From an uncultured candidate division Zixibacteria bacterium (GTDB taxonomy: Bacteria; Zixibacteria; MSB-5A5; GN15; PGXB01), in the NCBI GenBank assembly GCA_937925655.1, contig CALAMC010000018.1, positions 1 through 10,268 on the forward strand: a DNA stretch of 10,268 nt, written 5' to 3'. The position numbers and the translations under genes are program-made. Shown piece after piece: positions 6,501 to 10,268 of the stretch (within the stretch, counting starts at the first letter, position 1; each line of letters begins with the position of its first letter). The notes below the pieces were generated by a model. It ran no database searches. It had not been told where the DNA came from and was given only the letters and a program-made list of their open reading frames with translations.

Positions 6501-7049
6501 CTATGCTAATACCTTGCCGATAAACGGAAGGTTCCGGTATTTCTGGCCGTCGTCCAGGCCATAGCCGATAACAAAATCATCCCCGGCGGTAAAACCGGTG
6601 TATTTAATCCGAAGATTATGCTCCCGGGCCACCGGTTTGTCTATAAGTGTAACGATTTCTATCGACGCCGGTTTCCGGGCGTTGAGCTTTTCGATCAGGC
6701 AGGTGACCGTTTTGCCCGAATCGACAATTCCTTCGACTATCAATAAGTGGCGGTTTTCGAAGGGCAGGTCGGCGGCTGACCCGGTCCGCACATTATCGGA
6801 AGAAATTCGACCGTTGCTGTAGCTCGAAGCCGACATGAATTCCAGTTCCACCGGGATCGATATGGCCCGGATCAAGTCGGCCAAAAAGATGACGCATCCC
6901 TTAAGGACTCCGACCAGAACCAGGTCCTTTCCGGTATAGTCTTTAGAGATTTGCCGTCCGAGCTCTTTTACCCGTCGGGCGATGGCGTCCTGCGCATACA
7001 ACAGGTCAAACTTCAGAATCTTTTGACCCTGCGTTTTTGAGGAGATCAA
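6501..7049 (-). CDS. hpt: Hypoxanthine phosphoribosyltransferase
   Basis: This enzyme salvages hypoxanthine (and usually guanine) with PRPP to form IMP or GMP. The 182-aa product matches the family in length and order: LVLVGVLKGCVIFLADL near 43-59, the flexible-loop block EFMSASSYSNG at 70-80, the PRPP-binding loop LLIVEGIVDSGKT at 102-114, and the C-terminal IGYGLDDGQKYRNLPFIG at 161-178. The PRPP loop normally reads VEDI(I/V)D(S/T)G; here the second acidic residue is Gly107 (codon GGA), while Glu106 and the catalytic Asp110 remain. The start is TTG at 7047-7049 with AAGGTG seven bases upstream; no ATG precedes conserved sequence. The gene overlaps tilS by 44 bases in another frame, an arrangement in keeping with coupled expression. 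The tilS-hpt-ftsH order is conserved in other bacteria, which supports the assignment. Confidence 0.93.
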   Translation of the reverse strand: MISSKTQGQKILKFDLLYAQDAIARRVKELGRQISKDYTGKDLVLVGVLKGCVIFLADLIRAISIPVELEFMSASSYSNGRISSDNVRTGSAADLPFENRHLLIVEGIVDSGKTVTCLIEKLNARKPASIEIVTLIDKPVAREHNLRIKYTGFTAGDDFVIGYGLDDGQKYRNLPFIGKVLA

Positions 7050-8415
7050 TTCTAAGCACCTTTTTCGTTTTATTATCTATTTTAACCCGGTCGGCGATGC
7101 GGTAGGGCGCCAGCCAGATTATTCCTTGTTTATCTTCCACAACCAGTATTTCATCGCGGATATATTTGGAAACCTTATGGTCGGTCAAAAAGTCGCCGAC
7201 CTTTTTTTGTCCCGTCATGCCCAGCGGGATAAAAACGTCTCCCGGTCTGATACTGCGGACATTAAGCGGGGGATAGATCCGGTCGCGGTCGACATCCACC
7301 CGAAATCCTTTTCTCTGGATTTTAAGGTTCGCCTTTTCTTTGGCGATTTCGGTAAATTTGACGGTACTATTGAGTCCGTCGATCTTTATCAATCCGGGAG
7401 CGTCGGTTTCCTCCGCTTTAATTTTTACTTTGCCTTTAAAAAGGTACAGCTTGTCGTGGTCGGAAGCGGCGTGAATTTTGCCGCCCAGATCGGCGGCTTT
7501 AATTCGCCCCGTGATAATCGCTTCCACGCGATTTATATCATCGAAACTACCGCTGCCTGTCCGTCCGCCAACTTTTTCAAGGCAATTCTTTAAAATACGC
7601 CTTTTTAGCCATAGATCATAACCGGCCAGCCTCGGTAAATCAACAATTAATTTTCCTCCGGGGGTCGATGTCACAACTTTTTTTTCGGCGAGAAGAGCCA
7701 CATCGGCCAGAAAGGCATTTTCCTGCCCGACTATTTCGGAGAAATTGAGAAGTGAGGTCTTGAAACTTTCCCCGAAATGCTTTTCGACGACAGGTATTAT
7801 CTTGTTGCGTATATAGTTGCGGCTATAATGGCTTTCCAGGTTGGATTCGTCGATAATGGGCAAGAGCCGGTCTTTCTTGATGAAGTCTTCTATATCGGTT
7901 CGTGATATATTAAATAATGGACGGATAAATTGCCCGGTTTTCGGCATGAGCGGATTAATTCCGGCCGGCCCGGTGCCGCGGAAAAGGCGAAATAGAATCG
8001 TTTCGATACGGTCATCGAGATGGTGCCCGGTCGCGATTTTGTGGCAATTTTCTTCGCGGCAGATTTCGGGGAGGGCTTCTTTTCTGAAAATATGCCCGGC
8101 TTCTTCAATTGTGAGTTTTTCTTCTTTGGCGATTGTCGGGATGTCGGCCTCAAGCAAAATAAAATCGACGGCTATCCGATCGCAGAACAGGCGGCAATGC
8201 TTAATTTCTTTTTCGATAATTTTCTTGGCGCGAATATTATGGTTGATATAACAGGCCTTGAGATCAAATTTCATCGACCCGGCCAACTGCCTCAATATAT
8301 ACAGAAGTACCGTCGAATCCGGCCCACCGGAATAAGAAACAAGCACCGTCTCATAAGCCTCAACGAGTTTATATTGCTCGATATTGTCTTTGATTTTTTT
8401 TATTGTCAGCACCAT
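7006..8415 (-). CDS. tilS: tRNA(Ile)-lysidine synthase
   Basis: TilS uses ATP and lysine to convert cytidine 34 of the CAU-anticodon isoleucine tRNA to lysidine, switching both its decoding and its charging from Met to Ile; it is normally essential. The 469-aa product has the N-type ATP-pyrophosphatase P-loop SGGPDS at 29-34, ATGHHLDDRIET at 128-139 (the family usually has DDQ, here DDR), LFRGTGPAGINPL at 144-156, and the DESN...YSRNYIRN block at 189-204. The C-terminal TilS domain is also present, with RPGDVFIPLGMTGQKKV near 390-406 and IIWLAPYRIADRVK. All domains are present, so it is full length. ATG 8415 begins just before a typical N-terminus; the ribosome site is weak. It is the first gene of the operon, and the repeat-filled gap lies upstream of it. 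Confidence 0.95.
   Translation of the reverse strand: MVLTIKKIKDNIEQYKLVEAYETVLVSYSGGPDSTVLLYILRQLAGSMKFDLKACYINHNIRAKKIIEKEIKHCRLFCDRIAVDFILLEADIPTIAKEEKLTIEEAGHIFRKEALPEICREENCHKIATGHHLDDRIETILFRLFRGTGPAGINPLMPKTGQFIRPLFNISRTDIEDFIKKDRLLPIIDESNLESHYSRNYIRNKIIPVVEKHFGESFKTSLLNFSEIVGQENAFLADVALLAEKKVVTSTPGGKLIVDLPRLAGYDLWLKRRILKNCLEKVGGRTGSGSFDDINRVEAIITGRIKAADLGGKIHAASDHDKLYLFKGKVKIKAEETDAPGLIKIDGLNSTVKFTEIAKEKANLKIQRKGFRVDVDRDRIYPPLNVRSIRPGDVFIPLGMTGQKKVGDFLTDHKVSKYIRDEILVVEDKQGIIWLAPYRIADRVKIDNKTKKVLRIDLLKNAGSKDSEV
7057..7062 (-). promoter_or_regulatory. Ribosome binding site deciding the hpt TTG start
   Basis: AAGGTG on the minus strand ends seven bases before TTG 7049 and lies within the end of tilS. 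There is no competing ATG in the N-terminal region of hpt, so this site is what makes the TTG start credible. Confidence 0.6.
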
Positions 8416-8460
8416 GCGGGGAATATAGGTAAGGGTGGTAAATTAAGAAACATTTAATTT

Positions 8461-8670
8461 GACGGGGTTGGGTGCCCACCGCCCGCATGTTCTGAATTCC
8501 TATGAAGAAAAGGTCCCGAATTTTTATGCGGGATTGCAGTGGGGCAAACCACCCGTACGTTGTGAAGGGCGGTGCCGTCGGCCCGCCGCAGAATAAAGAT
8601 GTCGAAACCGCGGCAAAAAAGATGTCAGAAGCTCCCGCGCGTGGCGCGAAACCTTCGGCAGGACTCTGAC
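8461..8670. repeat. Intergenic block of short inverted repeats
   Basis: This gene-free stretch lies between tilS and the AT-rich segment and is dense with pairing sequences. CACCGCCC at 8477-8484 pairs with GGGCGGTG at 8567-8574, and CCCGCAT at 8482-8488 pairs with ATGCGGG at 8526-8532. GGTG-CC-CACC at 8471-8480 is itself palindromic, and GTCAGA at 8624-8629 pairs with TCTGAC at 8665-8670. AAAGATGTC also occurs twice in direct orientation (8595 and 8618). This looks like an interspersed non-coding repeat (or two joined ones), more GC-rich than the DNA to its right. It occupies the upstream region of tilS, so it may overlap operon leader or promoter sequence; I see no convincing sigma-70 promoter. 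Confidence 0.5.
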
Positions 8671-8919
8671 CTACCTTGACTGTTTTGCTGACTGACGTTT
8701 TTCCATTTCCTGCATAAGAGGCGTTGCGGTGTTATGCATTTCTCGAATTATAATGGCTTCACTTTTATTATTTTTTGAACTCGCGGCTTTACCAATTAAG
8801 GAACCTAAGTCATTATAATGAGGCAAAGCTTGGGAATAGCCATAAGGCCCCCCATGTTCATAGAAGTACCTGATTTGTTCCAGACATAATTTTGCTTCTT
8901 TCAAATATCTACCCATCAT
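8671..8919 (-). CDS. Hypothetical 82-aa protein, family not recognised
   Basis: I do not recognise this protein. It begins MMGRYLKEAKLCLEQIRYFYEHGG, has a Tyr/Gly-rich middle (GGPYGYSQALPHYNDLGSLIG), and ends in a helical charged stretch (REMHNTATPLMQEMEKRQ). There is no signal peptide or membrane segment; it is likely a small soluble helical protein. Two adjacent ATG codons could start it, and a GAG/GTGA-like stretch just upstream is a weak ribosome site. Its TAG stop lies at the edge of the intergenic repeat block, so the original C-terminus may have been altered by that sequence. Its base composition is more AT-rich than the operon's, like the genes to its right. It is probably real but not proven. 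Confidence 0.5.
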   Translation of the reverse strand: MMGRYLKEAKLCLEQIRYFYEHGGPYGYSQALPHYNDLGSLIGKAASSKNNKSEAIIIREMHNTATPLMQEMEKRQSAKQSR

Positions 8920-9029
8920 TCACTCGCTTTTTACGCTAAAAAAGATTAATATTATAAACCTATTCAATAATATACCGGGGTTGGTAATGCACCATACGAT
9001 GTACATTGTAATGACTATTATTACCCGTA

Positions 9030-9365
9030 TTATATATCATCTCCATATTTCTTTCGTGCAATGTTATCCAAATATTTCCAAGGAATATATAATAACATAA
9101 TCACTAATGTCCTTCCAATAAATGGATAAAGCACGCCAGAGCCGACAAACAAACACAATAATAGAACCCATGAATGGAGCAGCATTACTATTCCGGAAGC
9201 TATCATGAATAAGATAGATAAATACATGATCAAATACCTAAATGTCGGACTTCTAAAAATGTCTATTCTATGAAATATTCCGGCCTTTTCTTGCTCCCCA
9301 GACAGCATAAAACCATTAAACGATAGCGGGAATACTATTATGGAAATGATTTCAATTAAATTCAT
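9030..9365 (-). CDS. Small multi-pass membrane protein of unknown function
   Basis: The 111-aa product is strongly hydrophobic, with likely membrane segments near residues 3-20, 43-62, 64-82 and 84-97. A polar loop (SGEQEKAGIFHRIDIFRSP) lies between the first two, and the tail is basic then acidic (KKYGDDI). No catalytic motif is visible and I do not recognise the family. ATG 9365 has an AGGCGGG stretch just upstream, and this ATG overlaps the stop of a possible 36-codon reading frame (TAATG), suggesting translational coupling. It follows the DUF3825-like gene in the same direction and shares its AT-rich composition. Small membrane proteins beside unrelated soluble proteins can be toxins, holins or anchors, but nothing here allows a choice. 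Confidence 0.6.
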   Translation of the reverse strand: MNLIEIISIIVFPLSFNGFMLSGEQEKAGIFHRIDIFRSPTFRYLIMYLSILFMIASGIVMLLHSWVLLLCLFVGSGVLYPFIGRTLVIMLLYIPWKYLDNIARKKYGDDI

Positions 9366-9475
9366 TATACCCGCCTAAATTCACAAATAATGGATAAGAT
9401 TTCAGTAGCGCGAACGTCCATATCTATGATAACATCCAGCATTTTTAATATGCCTTCTACAAACGTCCATGACAA
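9365..9475 (-). CDS. Possible 36-aa peptide coupled to the membrane protein gene
   Basis: A TTG-started frame gives MSWTFVEGILKMLDVI... ending in CEFRRV, with a TAA that shares one base with the ATG of the downstream membrane protein. An internal ATG at 9442 would give 25 residues. The frame fills nearly all of the 117-bp gap between the DUF3825-like gene and the membrane gene. The only other support is the stop/start overlap. It could be a leader peptide, the remains of a longer gene, or chance. Confidence 0.25.
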   Translation of the reverse strand: MSWTFVEGILKMLDVIIDMDVRATEILSIICEFRRV

Positions 9476-9482
9476 ACATTAA

Positions 9483-10175
9483 TTAGACATCACTATCCAC
9501 ATCCTCATCAATCATGGTTTTATTTAGATCCTCCTCCGAAAGCATCATCCAATCAGCGAATTGCGCTCTGCTTTTAATAATGGCGCGGGCGTAAGCATAG
9601 GCGAATTGCGGTAGTAATAATGTTCTGACTTGGTAGCGCCTCATAACCAAGTCTGCGGTTAGAGCCGCAGTTAGACTTACTTTATCAGGAGATAACAAAA
9701 ATAATGGCATTAAGTATTGATATTCACCATGATACCATTGAGGCAGAACAACCTCTTCTTTTCGCTTTAGTTGAATCTCTCCATAGATCGCGCGAAATAC
9801 CAAATGAGGATTAAATTTGTTGGAAAATACACCGTCAAAAACAGATACCAACCTATTTTGGTTAGTACTATCACCCAATATATGATCTATATTCCACTGA
9901 TCAAAATGGATTAGCCAATCACTGTGAAACTCCGGAGGTTCATATTTTATTAGAAATTCATTTGGATTTAATCCCTCCACGGGAATATCACCGGTAATAA
10001 CATCCTTAAAGCGCCAGTATGGTTCATCCCTCTGGTTTTTGTGATATACAAGCCAAAGCGGATCAGACGTAATGTTCATAAGCCAACCTGCCCGCCAGAA
10101 AGCGATATTATCCTTTTTGGACTCGTAAACCTTTCCGATTTCTTTGGCTATTTCATAATTGGCCCGCAAATACAA
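9483..10175 (-). CDS. DUF3825-like domain protein, probably 5'-truncated
   Basis: The 230-aa product follows the DUF3825 pattern as I remember it. AFWRAGWLMN at 25-34 corresponds to the usual F-N-T-G-L block, then DPLWLVYHKN at 38-47 and PYWRFKDVI at 52-60. Then come DQWNIDHILGD at 92-102, VLPQWYHGEYQYLMPL at 143-158 (VPQ-Y-G--Q-L-PL), and a closing ADLVMRRYQVRTLLL...AYAYARAI. The domain's activity is not known. The first ATG-like codon is a TTG at 10175, but family-like sequence continues upstream of it in the same frame (PEPWS...LELY) until a TGA at 10224-10226, so the true N-terminus lies further upstream. The product ends with an acidic tail (DEDVDSDV). Neighbours are small unknown genes of similar AT-rich composition, suggesting an acquired segment. 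The family call is from motif memory and should be confirmed by profile search. Confidence 0.6.
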   Translation of the reverse strand: MYLRANYEIAKEIGKVYESKKDNIAFWRAGWLMNITSDPLWLVYHKNQRDEPYWRFKDVITGDIPVEGLNPNEFLIKYEPPEFHSDWLIHFDQWNIDHILGDSTNQNRLVSVFDGVFSNKFNPHLVFRAIYGEIQLKRKEEVVLPQWYHGEYQYLMPLFLLSPDKVSLTAALTADLVMRRYQVRTLLLPQFAYAYARAIIKSRAQFADWMMLSEEDLNKTMIDEDVDSDV

Positions 10176-10267
10176 TTCCAGTACTTTATAATTAACACTC
10201 CAAGGTTCTGGCTTGAGTTCTTGTCAAGAGTTGTGTAAATTTAATTTTCAAGCAGCGTGTCTTTCGG
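10176..10267 (-). pseudogene. Decayed 5' end of the DUF3825-like gene
   Basis: In the frame of the downstream gene, codons 10176-10223 read QELKPEPWSVNYKVLE, which fits the PE-W segment that opens DUF3825, but TGA at 10224-10226 stops it. In the other frame, 10265-10244 read PKDTLLEN, similar to the segment expected just before it, followed by TAA at 10241-10243 and then IYTTLD. Adding one base near 10225 would join IYTTL directly to QELKPEPW. One frameshift plus one nonsense change would therefore explain the break. The remainder of the gene lies beyond the window. Confidence 0.4.
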
Positions 10268-10268
10268 T

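Noticed and set aside
8416..8460. Sigma-70 promoter upstream of tilS (TATATT)
   Set aside because: A -35 hexamer at 17-base spacing would be TTTCTT, a poor match, and the -10 would lie almost on the start codon.
8999..9006. ATGTACAT palindrome as an operator site
   Set aside because: An isolated 8-bp palindrome in AT-rich intergenic DNA, not placed by any promoter, is expected by chance.

Overview
The window looks like part of the chromosome of an uncultured or environmental bacterium of the FCB group. The evidence is a FlgD-like, type IX-secretion-style C-terminal domain at the left edge, plus a housekeeping operon that joins folate, c-di-AMP and purine-salvage genes. Candidate phyla such as Zixibacteria fit, but that placement is inference from style and not from any marker comparison.

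Layout. (1) Positions 1-200, plus strand: the last 65 codons of a secreted or surface protein. (2) Positions 201-754: a repeat-rich gap holding a small GIY-YIG nuclease gene (TTG start at 279). It sits between two oppositely oriented copies of the widespread repeat whose translations read FPRKRESR on one strand and WIPAFAGMT on the other. A second, unrelated 71-bp inverted-repeat unit follows at 656-726. (3) Positions 755-8415, all minus strand: seven tightly packed genes transcribed right to left, tilS - hpt - ftsH - folE - folP - cdaA - MBL/beta-CASP nuclease. Most junctions overlap or are 30-76 bp apart, so this is almost certainly one operon. (4) Positions 8461-8670: an intergenic stretch full of short inverted repeats, with no gene. 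(5) Positions 8671-10268, minus strand: a visibly AT-richer segment with an unrecognised 82-aa protein, a 111-aa membrane protein, a possible 36-aa peptide coupled to it, and a DUF3825-like protein whose 5' end looks broken. This last part looks like acquired, partly decaying accessory DNA.

How the genes work together. tilS (tRNA-Ile2 lysidine formation), hpt (purine salvage) and ftsH (membrane AAA protease) form a trio also seen adjacent in Bacillus-type genomes. folE and folP are the GTP cyclohydrolase and dihydropteroate synthase steps of folate synthesis. cdaA makes the second messenger c-di-AMP at the membrane. The last gene encodes a CPSF-like RNA-processing nuclease.

The observations most worth following are the GIY-YIG gene packaged inside inverted repeats, a glycine in place of the PRPP-binding aspartate of Hpt, and the apparent frameshift and nonsense lesions at the start of the DUF3825 gene. 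I saw no CRISPR array, tRNA, rRNA or complete transposase. I do not see a convincing new multi-gene system; the repeat-flanked GIY-YIG unit is the best candidate for something under-described.
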